A stretch of DNA of 64,000 nucleotides. Source: Marisa cornuarietis. Lineage: Eukaryota; Mollusca; Gastropoda; Architaenioglossa; Ampullariidae. The stretch covers positions 2,389,001 through 2,453,000 of the forward strand of contig SMMW01000521.1 in NCBI GenBank assembly GCA_004794655.1. Direction: 5' to 3'. Shown here in pieces: positions 26,156 through 38,826 of the stretch. Numbering within the stretch: the stretch's first letter is position 1; each line of letters begins with the position of its first letter. The notes under the pieces are model-generated. The model saw only the letters and a list, made by a program, of their open reading frames with translations, was not told the origin of the DNA and searched no databases. The translations under genes and the position numbers were made by a program.

Positions 26156-26981
26156 AAACTCAAGGGCCTTTTATACAACCAAAGTAACTATGCCAATAAA
26201 TAAAATGTTAGTAACATTGCTTTAGCCGTAAGATAGCTGATAGTAATGTGTAGTACTGAAGAAAAAGCTATTAATTAACATGGCGAAATAATGTGTGTCT
26301 GTATCGATACAAAGCTTTACCACCTAGATAATGTTTCAGGGCGTAATGAAGAAAAGTAAAAATAAATATACTTACAAAGCTTGTTCAAATATGACTTTAA
26401 ATGACAGAGAATTATTATTAAAACCTAAAATATGTTAAAAATTTAGTCAAAAGGAGAGAACTTTTATCATTTATAGTTTTGTGTACTCAGGGTAAAACGT
26501 GTAGGCAGTGACTTCGTCCAAATAACCCGAACTGTCGCTCATTTTCTCTCTCTCTCTCTCTGTTTTGTGCTGACGATGGCTGGTAATGTTGTTTTTGTTC
26601 TTTTTTATATTAGCTGTCATAAACCAACCAGTGAGTGTATACGAATGATTTACTATATATAATGATAGTAATGTGTGTGAACATGTATAGATATATTTCG
26701 AATTTCTCAATACCCCTTGAATCTTATAAATGGTGCACCAGCGTGACGTAGTACTGTTAGCGGCGCAGGTCTTTCGTCAAAGTATTTTTCAAACAAAAGA
26801 TCAATTTCTTCTTCACTAGGTTAATGAAGTGGATATATTTGAATTTAATGTAACAACAGCGTTGACAATAAAACCCCGCGGTCTGCTTGTCAGAATGTCG
26901 GAAGAAGTAGCCACTATATTATGTGAAAATCTCTGGCAAGCTCGACATAGTTGCACAAAGGAAGACGATTGAAGAAAAATG

Positions 26982-27056
26982 TTATCTGAGGTCAAGACGG
27001 TTGTAGCTATTTGCGTAGTCCTCGTGTACAGAATAATCCACATCCATTTTAAACGC
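26982..27056 (-). pseudogene. Second copy of a receptor terminal tail exon (relic or alternative last exon)
   Basis: A GTGGTCAG acceptor precedes an open phase-0 exon of 25 codons ending HEDYANSYNRLDLR-stop. It is very like the last exon of paralogue 2 (HEDHDNNYSRLDLK-stop). The downstream flank to 26820 matches the 3' UTR of paralogue 2 ('gaagtggatatatttgaa'). It lies 560 bp beyond the stop of paralogue 3 and in the same orientation. It could therefore serve as an alternative terminal exon for that gene, or be the remnant of a deleted neighbour. Confidence 0.55.
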
Positions 27057-27618
27057 CTGACCACGTGTCTTTTCATGTTCTCATTATACTTCTTTTTTTG
27101 TCGTTTGTTATTATTATTAACCAATTACTCTAACGCATGCACTCACGTGCGCACATATGTTTCTCGCTAATATACACGAACTCACACACAATATGAAAAG
27201 AAAACTGATGAAAAATGCTAATTTTCCAGTTTAATACTTATACACGACTTAACTAGCAGTATTTATTATAAGTAATAATAAATAAGAATCAGATATTGAT
27301 ACATATTTATTAAAACTTAAAACACATATAAATAAGGGATATAAACATGCGTAATGCATTTAAAATACATTTATCAGCTTGTATTCACGTTCTCAGTTTT
27401 TGCCTCCCTTTACATAAACAGTGAAAGAAAGGGAGATAATTTGCCTATCCCTTTCACTCTCCATTCATCCACAATTTTATATACAGTATAAACAGGACAC
27501 ATTTTACACTTAAATTATCATCATAGCAGGTATGTCAATGGAAACTCGCTGTCAAAAGGCTATACAATGACTTTCTCTATCAAACTCCCGATAGTTGCAG
27601 TCTAAGGTCAATGAAGTT

Positions 27619-30600
27619 TTATCTGAAGCTAAGGTGGCTGTAGTAAGTGTCCTGATGTTCATGTCCGGAACGATGGACTTGGAAATGTAGTTCAGTATAA
27701 TCGTCATTTGCCATCACTGGTGCAGTCGTTTCCTTTTTTTAAAAATGTGGGTGATGTAAATTAAAAAAACAAATTAGTAACCGGTTAAAATAGTAAATTT
27801 TGAAACTTTTGATTTTCATACACGAAAATTGAAAAAGAACAGATATTATAATAAAATAATTTCATTTATTATAAAAATATTTCTGCAGAAGCAGTATGCA
27901 TATTCTAGTAATTGTCGTCAGATTGTGACTGTACATTCATCATCGATATTCCTTTATACATCATTTACGACTTTGTCGGTGTAATGAATTATACATACAA
28001 TGTGACTGACGTCACTAAAACAGGTCTTACGCTTTTATCAGGCTCCGTCGACCCAGACTTTGTTGCCCATGGAACATGATGATACACGCAAAAGCCAGAC
28101 CGAGATGACAGTTCAGTGACATTCATGTAGTTTGTGCCTTGAATGATGATTAATAGAAAAGGGAAAAAACGACAAACACAGTCAGTATGGGATTTGTGCC
28201 ACCACAATCACATTTCCTCTGTTTGAGTACACAGTATGTAGAGATGACAATTCAAAACATCGTTTTTGTAAGATCTCTCTCTGTCTTATTAAATTTTTAA
28301 CATGTTCTTCGTTATGTTCCAAATTAATTAAAAGTCCCAATTAGAAAGTATATTGATTTTTTACTTTTCTTTATTACGCCCTGAAACTTCATGTCTACGT
28401 ACTTAACTGCGCGAGGATGAAAAAGGGAACATTGCATCGCTAAGGTTAAACGTAATTTTGCCATGTCTATAACAGCCTTCATTGCATCTCATTACCGACA
28501 ACTCAAACATCGTTAATGACATTTTATTTTCTTTGTTTCCACTACAACGTTCCATTTGCTTACCTGATAAATCCTGGAATTGGCTTACCTGTTCTGGAGG
28601 GCTTAGGTTTTATAATCGGGTTTAATGTGTCCATTGCTTCATTCGCCTTACAAGTTTCTGCCCTAGCCAAATGATACCCGACGCTCTCTGCTCCATTTAG
28701 TCTGTTCTCAAATGTCTCACGCAATGAAATATTCTCGGTCTGGCCGTTGTCTTCTATCGTCGTAGCGGCGATGGTGTACAGATCACCCAACGGTGCAACA
28801 TAGCGTACAACAGGAGTCTGTGTCACACGCTTGCTGACGACTGCATAAAAACTCAAAACTGAATGTGATTCCGAAAAACACTATACAAGGGTTATGCCAA
28901 AATACGGATATATTTTTCTTTCGTCGACCGTTTTTACATTTGTGCGTGCGTTCAACCACTACTCTTTCAGTTCCTTTACTTTTATAATGACCTTTTCGAT
29001 GACTGCTAAACCATATATAAAAGCATCAACATAGATGTCAATTGACCCACGACTTAAATGCAATATGACTCTTTTCTTTGACAGTAACTGATTAAATATC
29101 CCAATAATACAACCATTAGAATGAGAGAACTCACGTGTTAAACGCTTTCAAAATTGCACGTCAGAATACTGGCCATACCGGTATCACGACTTTACTGCTA
29201 GGACGTCCAGACTTAGGATAACAAGAAGGATAAGTAAACTTTCTATTAATTTTTCGCTTATAAATTGATGTCGAAAAAGAACAACCATCAAAGAGTTCCT
29301 ATTGTTTACAAGCAATTTACACGATGTAAACCTACTAACCTAGCCGTGGCTTGACGATGTAGACGAAGATAAGAGCTCCAATAATTGACAAAATAACAAC
29401 AGCAGCAGCGATTCCACTAATTAGTATAGTATTATGCGACTGTTTGGCGCCTGCAAAGATTCAAGAAAAGAACATGCCCGTGTATTAAATATTAAGAAGC
29501 GTGCTCCTCTTGATCATAAATCATAATTGATTTAAAATTAGTCTTTTAATTGTTGTGCTGATGATTATGTTTTTGCAAATAACTTTAGTTTGTGAATCTG
29601 CTTGCATATGTTCCTTCTTTTTATTCAGCGAAAATAAAGTTGCAAAAAGTTTTGTTTAGCGAAAGTTTATTTTCTTACTTTCAATATGCACGACGTACAT
29701 TCTCGAAAGAGACACATTCTCGAAGATCTTATTTCCTGCTGTGCACTCGACTATTCTATCGTCTTCTTCACGTGCTGTAAACAGTATACACGTGCTGGTA
29801 TTCATGTCATTAGTCTTGTTGTCACAAGTGATGTTCCAGAAAAACACAGCTGAAGGGTAGACATCTATTGCCGTACAGACCAACACAGTCTCTCCTGTTG
29901 CTTTTGTCAAGCTGCTGATGTTTATTAACGATGGACCATCTTTAAAAACGATGAGGTGCCGACATGTAACAGAGTAACATTATGACCTGTTGAAACGTAC
30001 ACTTTTTCTTCCTTGTTTGTTTTGGTGACTACAAAAAAAATTATAAAACAGATGATCACACAGATTTTGCGTTTTTGCGATTACGATAGTGACATCCAAC
30101 ACATATATGTGGAAGTGTCACAACAAGAAAAAGACAGATTTAAAACTAAAATAATTTTAAAAATTTATTAGTAAGTAAAATATGAAACAAACTTTACTTA
30201 CACATCACTCTCACGTTGTATGCAGCTTGTTTACTGATTTCTCCCCAAGAAAGACGGCAAACAGCAATCGTGCCGCTTCTTTCTCTACGAATATTTTCCA
30301 CAGCCAGATGGTTGTTATTCGAGTCAGACCAGGCAATTTGTGCAGGGGGGTGCCCCATCTTTGATGCATAGCACGTGCAGTTGATTTTAGACCCTTCAAG
30401 AACAGTTTCAGGACAATTGTGCTTGGGTACCTCTGGCTGCTCTGCACAATTTCAATACCTTTTTAATATAAAAAAACATTGTTAACTATGCTTCTCTTCG
30501 ACTGCTAGAATTTGTGTTTCCAAGTTTTAAAGATAATTAGTTACCAAATCGAAGTGTCTTTGAAAATCGATCAGCTGGGTGTGAAGGTACTGTGATGCTG

Positions 30601-33600
30601 TAGGTATAATCGCCATCATCGACAGGCATATCGACCTCGAACGTGCAGTTTTGTCTTTTGTAATATTCAGAACCACGCTTGACAAATGTCACAGGGCCTT
30701 GTGAAGGAGGCAGGTCACGTGCTCCACTCTGTATACGATTATATTTTAAAGAAGCTACTGCTTTAACTGCAATTCCGTTATACTAATAGTATTAATAATC
30801 ATCTTAAAAAGTAACATTTTTATATTTATTTAACAAATACTATGTAAACACATGACATTTATCCCATTAATCATTTTAAGTCCGTTTTCATTCTCAAGAC
30901 ACTCATTCAGTATAGAAGGGGGGGGTGGAAAGAGTAGAGAGGAAAGATGTGGAGAAAGAGTGAAAGATAGAACTAGAGAGAACATCCCAGCTTCCACTAC
31001 ACGTATATATCATTAATTGTTTACATGGTTTCCACATTACTTTCAATAGGTCTAATTTATTACTTAAAATACTTAATTTTTTACTTAAAATACTTAATTT
31101 ATTACTTAAAATATTATGGTCTCCTTATATATTATATTTGTATTTTACAATCTTCAAAAAACATGCATAGAGGGTCTATCGTTTTTCCATTTTTCATACA
31201 TAAATGTAATATTTTGCTAGCAACATGATTAGGACTAACACTATGTCCGTACAAATGTTGTCCTTTACACCAAATAAAATAAGTTTTTCAGAAAAATTAA
31301 AATTTCTTAGTGTTGTGCATTTACTAATCATAACTGAATGTAAATGTCTCCAGTGACATTCTTTAGTAGTTTCCTCCGCGAGCTGTTTTAAAAGATAGTT
31401 TATATTAATAACGGATGCACTCAGTTTGATTAAATTATTTATTATTTCTTTTGATAAACATGTTCATTTTTGGGAAGGGGACAATATCTAAATAACAGAA
31501 GCAGTTCTAACCATTAAGTTCATCTATATGATGTAGTACAATATGATCAAAGTTAATTTATATGTTGGCTTCTCAGCACTACTTTGAATTACTCTAAGGT
31601 TACATCTTTTTCTTAGAATGTTTTTACCCCTGTTTAGAAATAGATTGTGCTGAGCTTTTTTGCACATAAATATATCGTACGGTTTAGTTATAAATAAACA
31701 TATTTGAGAAAAGATGAAATCAATAAAGAACCACACCTTGTATTTCAAACTCCATTTGCACATAGGATTACTTTCACCTTCCATCCATTCAACTGTGCAC
31801 ACTCCGGACACTTTCCATCCGGACAGCTGTACACTGAAGCTTGCAGGGACAATGCTGATAGGCACTGAGATCACAATATAATCAAAAGAACTCAAAACAC
31901 GTAATTAACCTTTCTAGTATAAAACCATAAAACATGCATATTCAAATTGCATTGCCATTGATAGAGGAAAGTGTCAAATTTTGTTGTGTTTGAAGATGAG
32001 AAATTGTTTTATGTGGAGCCAACAACTAAGGTTATATCACTAAAAGAAAATCCACGCTGTAAACAGGCACAGAAGGAAGAAGAAAAAGAAACAGCGTGCC
32101 TAAAACAAGATCTTAACGCAAGTTTATCAGCCCCGTTGTACTGAAGAAAAGCCTTAACCCTCGCGCCACCAATAAGTGATATAAGAAGAGCGAGGTTAAA
32201 TTTAAAGAACATGGTGCTGTGACGTCACAGTGCACGAACATAACAAACAGAACGGCTAATAGTTGTTATGGGCTCATCTGAAAAACTCGATGACTGTATA
32301 ATCTTCATAAAGAAGTTTCGGAAGAAAGTATAGAACAGCTTCGATATAGAGTAACATGCGACAGCCGTAACAAAAATGGCGTACCTGTCGGCGGAACTAT
32401 GCAAAGCAGTGACGTCACACGGCCTTTGCCGCCTACTTACTGTACTCGACCGCTGTCGTCAGCTCATTTCCGTCAATATGTGAAACAATCTCCAAAAATG
32501 CACAAAATTTATCCTCTCCACATATCATCTCAGAATTGGACTCCAAATACTCCCCAAAAGTTTCCTTTTCATAGTTCGATTTGAAAAACCGTACTGACGT
32601 GTAACCTCGCTGGAAGAAGTCAAATCTAAAATGTCGTTAGTTTACACCAAAATATCCTGTATCGACAGCCGTAAACCGGTGAACTATGACCCATCTATTA
32701 CTAACTTAGTACGTCCTCACTTCTTCTTGTCATGAACTTTGCAAAAACACAACAGGTTCTTGTCTTCTCGAGGAATATTCTGGAAAGGCATCTCCTACCA
32801 ACACGCACTACACGTATGACTCTTTCATAAATTACACTCCCGTAAAAACTAAAAACAAACCAACAGATACAACTCCTCCACCAGATTCACAGCTAACAAC
32901 CTAGTCTCATGCCCATCTACTTTAACCCTCTTTCTGCAATATCTCACTAGTTCCGCAGCCTTTAACTTCTCTACGACATAACTGCCTCACAATCTCTCAC
33001 CATGCTGTGGTTTCTCGACTTCGTCTCGTCTGCAAACCTCGAATCAAATAGTTCCACAACAAGCGTCACGTGATGCCAACAAACAGCAAATCAAAAACAT
33101 TTCTCTTCATCATCTGGTCTGCTTCAACTAATCCTTCCAAACCAACCCAATTATCTCATGCTACAAAAAACTAAAATATCACCCAATCCCTATCCCTATC
33201 CCTAACCCTTAACCCTAACCCCAAACAACCCTAACCCTTAACCTAACCCAAACACTAAACCTAACCCCTAACCGTAAACCTAATTCCTAACCCTAATCCC
33301 TAACATCTGATCCTAAACAATAAACATAACTCTAAACCTAACCCAAATCCTAACCCCAACACTGACCATATCCCTTGCTTTATTAAAAGCAGTTCATTAA
33401 CGGTAGACAACTCCACTCCACGCCCCACCGTGCAACTCTCTCAAAAATGGATCGTACCCACTCTCCCCTTTTCAAAAATTACATCGACCGGCCTATGAAG
33501 CAGCGTGTTACTCTATATCGAAATTGTGTTGAAAGTATTATCATCAAGCTTCGCCAGAAGCCTTTCAATTGTTTACTAAAACTTATTTGGTGCTGCCAGT

Positions 33601-34959
33601 TAATAAACTTTCAGTAATCTAAGAACCACACTTATATAAAGTCTATTTTCACACATTGACGATCTGCATAAAAGCAATACTAAATATGGTAAGACGAATA
33701 TATATAGATTGTATAACTCTGACAAGAAATTTTCCGTGTCCTGTTCAACCTACCTGTTTTAAGGTTGCATGAAGCACTGTCTTTCAATTGATAGCCTGTA
33801 CGATATCTGTTGTAACACTTGCACATTATATAAAGTTGGTCACGTCGTGGGATGTTACTAATGTGAAGTATACTGTTGTCAAGTCTGTTTTTCTGGTTTT
33901 TGTTTAAACGAAAGACAGATTTGTCTTCAACCTTGCAGGCGTTTTTAGTACACTCGCCAACGTATTTCTCGCGTTGATCATTGTTGCCCTTAACATACCA
34001 TGCTATCCGATCCCTGCACTGACCGCATGTTAATTGTACAGTGGTGTGTTCATACACGTAATTAGATCCAGGTGAACAGTGCTGGATACTGAGAGCTGAA
34101 AAATGATCAATTATCACATTAAAATCACATCAATGAGCACCAACCAAAGCCGTAGGTAAACACTCACTTGTTAAATAGATGGAAAATCGATAAAAATAAT
34201 CATAAACAAAATTTCATATATTCCATTTAAAGTAATAAAGACTAAAAGCTACTTGTTAAGATGCTAAGCTGCATAACGAGTAATAGCACTTTTATTCCAT
34301 ATTTTAACAATAACATTATATATATATATATATACTTAAAAACTTGAATAACTTGCCGACCCCTTATTTTTTAAGAAAGCTTAGTATTACTTATCTGTGT
34401 TAAAGCCGGTGTAAATGTTCATCTTTTATACACAGTGCACTGTGTTTGCTAACTTTACGTCTATACCAATAGTCATCTGAAATCTCCGCTTAATATTTCT
34501 TTTAAGCACAGACAAGTACAGGGAAGGTATTGGTATAGGGAAGCGGATGGCCGAGTGGTTAGAGCGCTGGCGTCCGAACCTTTGGCGCGCTGGTTCAATT
34601 CCCGATAAACTTCCCCCACTCGACCCAGCTGACGGGAATGGGTACCTGACTCCATAGAGGGTTGGAGAAGGTAAGGCAGCGAGGGAGAGGAGATTGGCAC
34701 TACCCTCATGTAAAAGCTGGCCCAGAGAAAAGTGGGGTCTCTAACACCTCACTCCCAAACGCCACTGAAAAGGTTATGGGATGACTTTTCCCTTACCCTT
34801 AGACAAGTACAAAGCTCATAAAGATTTATTGTAATTTAATTGTTTATTAAAATAATGATAAAATTATATTCAAAATAATAAGGAAAAAGCTCAGGTACCT
34901 GATGAGCCCTTTTCAGTAAGCAGAAGAGCGGCGTACAGTGTCCACACTATGAGCGCCAT
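27619..34959 (-). CDS. IgSF transmembrane receptor, paralogue 3 (four-Ig form, complete, 599 aa)
   Basis: Ten exons: 34899-34959, 33754-34095, 31737-31864, 30545-30728, 30202-30441, 29679-29939, 29340-29450, 28589-28840, 28031-28137, 27619-27732; 1800 nt in frame. Signal peptide MALIVWTLYAALLLT (1-20). Ig1 21-134 has QLTCGQC, IAWYV, VGECTKNAC. Ig2 135-238 spans two exons. Ig3 239-318 has HNCPETVLEGSKINCTCYA and TIAVCRLSW. Ig4 319-405 has VLVCTAIDVYPSAVFFWNITC and RIVECTA. A TM exon (406-442) ends YIVKPR. The tail has DLYTIA, TNYMNV (TxYxxV and YxN), VYHHV, DDYTEL and TYYSHL. The last-exon acceptor is purine-rich and weak. The first tail exon uses a donor upstream of the ancestral one. A SINE and a TIR element sit in introns. 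Confidence 0.85.
32340..33522. mobile_element. Non-coding element with terminal inverted repeats and telomere-like tract
   Basis: Bounded by inverted copies of TTCGATATAGAGTAACAYGC at 32340-32359 and 33503-33522 (19 of 20 match). The inside, about 1.2 kb, has no long ORF. Its centre (about 33180-33370) is a degenerate CCCTAA/CCTAACCC array. Related internal sequence occurs at 10220-10500 and near 50700-50880. It inserted in the Ig1-Ig2 intron of paralogue 3. The class is uncertain: it may be a MITE-like DNA transposon derivative. No target duplication could be fixed. Confidence 0.6.
34521..34801 (+). mobile_element. tRNA-derived SINE with 10-bp target duplication
   Basis: The head has A-box-like TGGCCGAGTGG (in GGATGGCCGAGTGGTTAGAG) and B-box-like GGTTCAATTCC, as in a Leu/Ser-type tRNA. 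A non-tRNA body and a tail with GGTTATGGGATGACTTTT follow. GACAAGTACA flanks both sides (34511-34520 and 34802-34811). The paralogous intron of paralogue 1 has an empty site near 840-850 (GACACGTACAAAG), so insertion followed the duplication. Confidence 0.9.
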
Positions 34960-35563
34960 CTTTTTATTGCTCTACTATCACACGGGTTTGCTTTCGACAT
35001 CTAAGAAGTCACCAGGAAACACGTTTTCAATGCTCTGACAAAAGTCGAACCGCACAGTGTAGTACGAGTATACTATCTGAAACCACTTTATCTTCCGACA
35101 CCCAGTGAGATACTAAATCACTTCCTCTGTCGGTGAAACTCTGGCGAGTAAATATGTTAACGGCAATAGAAAATAAAATTCTTGCGCAGTTAAAGTAGTG
35201 CATATTCATGTCATAAATTAGTTTATATTATGTAAGCCTACTTATAAAGAAGTGTATAAATCCTTACCTATGCACAACCGTAGATACCTGAAAAAGTCAG
35301 TTTAATGGTGTGAATGGTATTTTCAGGGGTTTTTTTTTCTTTGTAATACGCGTATGTTTACTGCTAGACGAGCGTGCGGGGAATTTGGCCAACGTTGTGT
35401 GGGTTGTTTTCTCGGAAGTATAACTTCAGGTTATTAAATACTTTAGTATGTCAAAAGATCAGTCTGACTTATTTGTAACTGAGTGAAGTTTGATAGTTAA
35501 GATCTTTAAGTTTGTGGTTTGCCTGTACGGTCAATCTCTATCTCTTTCTCTCTCTCACACACA

Positions 35564-35603
<40 letters not shown>

Positions 35604-35918
35604 AATGCGCAGTCTGTCTGTCTCTCTCTCTCTCTTACTTTCACATACTTAATCAGGCTTAATTTGTTGTAGACCCGAGGTCATTCTCTAAGGGAAGTAT
35701 TTTTTATGACACAAAGTTAAAGATGTAAAAAACTGTTTTTTTTCTTCTAAAAGTTCGAATCCAGTAAATCACAAGCACCGTGGAAATGTCTTCTAATTTC
35801 TCTCTCTCTCTCTTTCTATTTTTCTTCGTTTCTCTCCCATTCTATCTCTTCCTAGACTATTATTTCCCCGCAAGTTTTAAGTTCCCTTAGAACCGTCCAC
35901 TCAAATATTCTCTATCTT

Positions 35919-35956
<38 letters not shown>

Positions 35957-36342
35957 GTACGCACATACATTTTCAGAGATATAGGCATGGGTATACAAAC
36001 ATATACACATTAAGGTTGTACGTAAATCAACACAATGTTTCACGCTGGACGTAAAGGAAATAACACGTTTTCTTCTCGTATATGGTTCAAATTTTAATTC
36101 TCACACGCACAATAAGGAAACACTGACTGACGAATTAACCGCCCATTAACTTCCTTTCCGCAGTTAAATCATTTCTAGCCTCCATTGTTATAACGATAAG
36201 GAAGAAAGGATTGGGATACGCGGGTAAGTAATCAATATGCAGACGCTTCGGGTAGGGGATGCGGGGTGAGAAATACTAGTAAGGTGTGAGCTGACTTACG
36301 TTTCTTTGTTTACCTTTACTGTCATGCATATTTCTATCTCTC

Positions 36343-36380
<38 letters not shown>

Positions 36381-38260
36381 TGTGTGTGTGTGCTTGTGTG
36401 TGTGTGTGTTGTATTTCTGGGTGTGCGTCATCCTTTTTAGAGAAAGAATAATAGATGGAGAGAAAAAGAAGTAAACAAAGGAGGAAGGGGGTTAAAGCGA
36501 TATACTTATATACCAAATGCTGCTGTGTGGTAACCTACCCTACCGTAAGAAAAAGAATCAGAATCACTTCGCTGAATAGGTGGTCATCGATGCGTTTCAA
36601 GGGAGAGTAATACAAAGCCATCAAAGATATGAACATAAGTTGTATAGTAGGCAATTGGACTGTCATCAACACGATGACATATACACTGCTTTGGCAAAAA
36701 GAGACAGAGAGAGAGAGAGGACTCCCTGCCAACTTGACATTTCTTAACATGGCCACAATGTTTATTCGACACTCGCCTAAGTTTATTTATTTTTACATTG
36801 CTTTTCTATATTTTCCATACGAAGAGCTACCGTCTCTTTCATAGACGCACTATCTTTCAGCACTGTGCACGCATGGGTTTATATTCAAGGGAGATAACCT
36901 TTTTTGACAGTTTACTATAATTGCTAGGCATGTAAGAGTTCTCCCTCGCTTATACTCTACGCAGTCATTAAGCACACGTGACAAATTGGGTAAATATAAT
37001 TATTGTTGTGGGGTCACCAGGTAAAGTCATGGCCTCTATGACCCTAGAAAAAGCTGTATCGTAGCTCACTTCCCCAGCGAGATAACTGCGAAAAGATGAA
37101 TGTTTAATCCTTGTTTTGCAAATGAACTCAATCATTCTCATATTTCGCTCTAATTTAACAAAAAAAATGTAGTAAGTTTACACTTAAAACTCAAAAACAA
37201 TAATGCAGATTATTCGATAAAATATATCACAACAGTGTTTTGGGGCTTTTTAAGATACTGAATGGAGGCAGAGGTGAAAAAAGATGAAGACTCATTCAGG
37301 CACTTCAGTTCATAATGACAGTAAAGCACTAACATGCTTAGCATTTATTTCAATTAGTAGCTTGCACAAAATACTGCCTGCCCATGGCTCTTTTTCAACC
37401 TGAAACCGAATCAGACAGTTTTAAGATCTCGATTTGAATTAAATGTTGACGATTTCTTCTACGTTGTCTCCTTTTGATTCGTCTTTCGTATTTCGTCTTT
37501 ATTTTGTTCTTGATGTCACACTTTCACAATATTTACATCTTTTTACAAGTCTTTATACAAATGAAAGGCTCTTTATGACATAGCTACGCTATACCAAGAA
37601 GATAGCTTTACTTTACGCGAAGAAACATTTGTATAAGCAAAACTTTATTATTAACTAATCAAATAAAATATGTGATAACATATTATAATTCTGACATGAT
37701 AAAATTCTGTTATTACGGTGACAGAGCTCAGTACCTATCAGCAACTTTCTTTCGCCATCTCTCTCTCTCTCTCTCAAAACACGCTTACACACAAGCGTGC
37801 ATATGCATAACATCAATATACATAAACAAATGGTGATGCAGTTTCAAAACATATTATTAAATAAATGCACACTTTACAATAAATAACAAAAAGATTGTAA
37901 AGCTTATTGTGAAGACTTAACAACACACCGTAATAAAGCGCAACCAAAGACTAACTGATGGCTACAACATCTTTGTCAACCATTAAATACATTCATGAAC
38001 CTCTGTGTCTTTTTGTTGAATATCTTTTATTTAATGTAAGATTGAAAGAAATGACAATAATGATTCGCCTATCTGTCTGATGTTCTACCTAACACATATA
38101 TTTTATACATTACAAAAAAATCTGTCATTCATCAAACATTTGAGTCTCATCAAACCTACGTGTTTTGGGCACATTAATATTTTTTTAAACAATAATAAAT
38201 GTATATGATCTTGTTCATCAAGTGAGTATATTTAAATGAAATATTATCACTTCATAGTAT
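34960..38260. other. Intergenic flank, segmental duplicate of about 998-4600
   Basis: No gene was found. It carries CT/CA tracts at 35560-35602, (CT)n at 35923-35954, and (GT)n with interruptions at 36345-36410. Its last 500 bp match the probable 3' UTR side of paralogue 2 (4080-4600), including 'gcctatctgtctgatgttct' and 'catcaaacatt(t)gagtctcat'. Beyond about 38260 the match breaks just before the position of the expected last receptor exon. Confidence 0.6.
35113..35150 (-). promoter_or_regulatory. Conserved ETS-like promoter block upstream of paralogue 3
   Basis: The minus strand reads GTTTCACCGACAGAGGAAGTGA, with the core complementary to 35119-35127, 160 bp upstream of the ATG. It is nearly identical to the block of paralogue 1 and similar to those of 2 and 4. 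Confidence 0.45.
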
Positions 38261-38826
38261 CATAGTGTGCTAGCTGTTCTAGAGTAGAATTGTGATTAAG
38301 AAGCAGAAGACCTCAAGTACCACATTGTGATAACTGTTTACCAATCAAAAAAAAATCATTAGTGAAGGTATAATCTACAAGGCCATAGACTCGACGTGTT
38401 GCTCCTTCCCCCCCCCTCTCTCTCTCTCAAAGCACCAACGACTACAAATGCGATGTAATTCTTCTCCTTGAGAGAATGTGATGCAGTGGCCAACACACAG
38501 GGAAATAACGTGTCACACGCGAGATCTCAAACAACACATTGCACAGAACTTTCCCTACCGGCAACAAGTCACCAGACTTCTCAGTAAGGATTACAAGACG
38601 ATTAATTGTATTATTTCCGTTTGAAATGATTTTAATTAAATTAAAGGATGTGGCCTGAGTAGAGAGAACGGAAGCACTCCGAGCTTATTTACACAGAGGT
38701 TGATGTGACATTCAAGGCGCATTGCACTTTCTATTCCTTTTCGCTTCGAATTAAGCATCATAAGAGAAGAGGAATGCCATGGTCTTTATTGTTTTTATGC
38801 ATTTTACAAGATGTAAGCATGGTCAC

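Noticed and set aside
34540..34612. Candidate tRNA gene (Leu/Ser-like)
   Set aside because: It has A and B boxes, but the body continues as a SINE with target duplications. No complete cloverleaf with acceptor stem pairing was seen.
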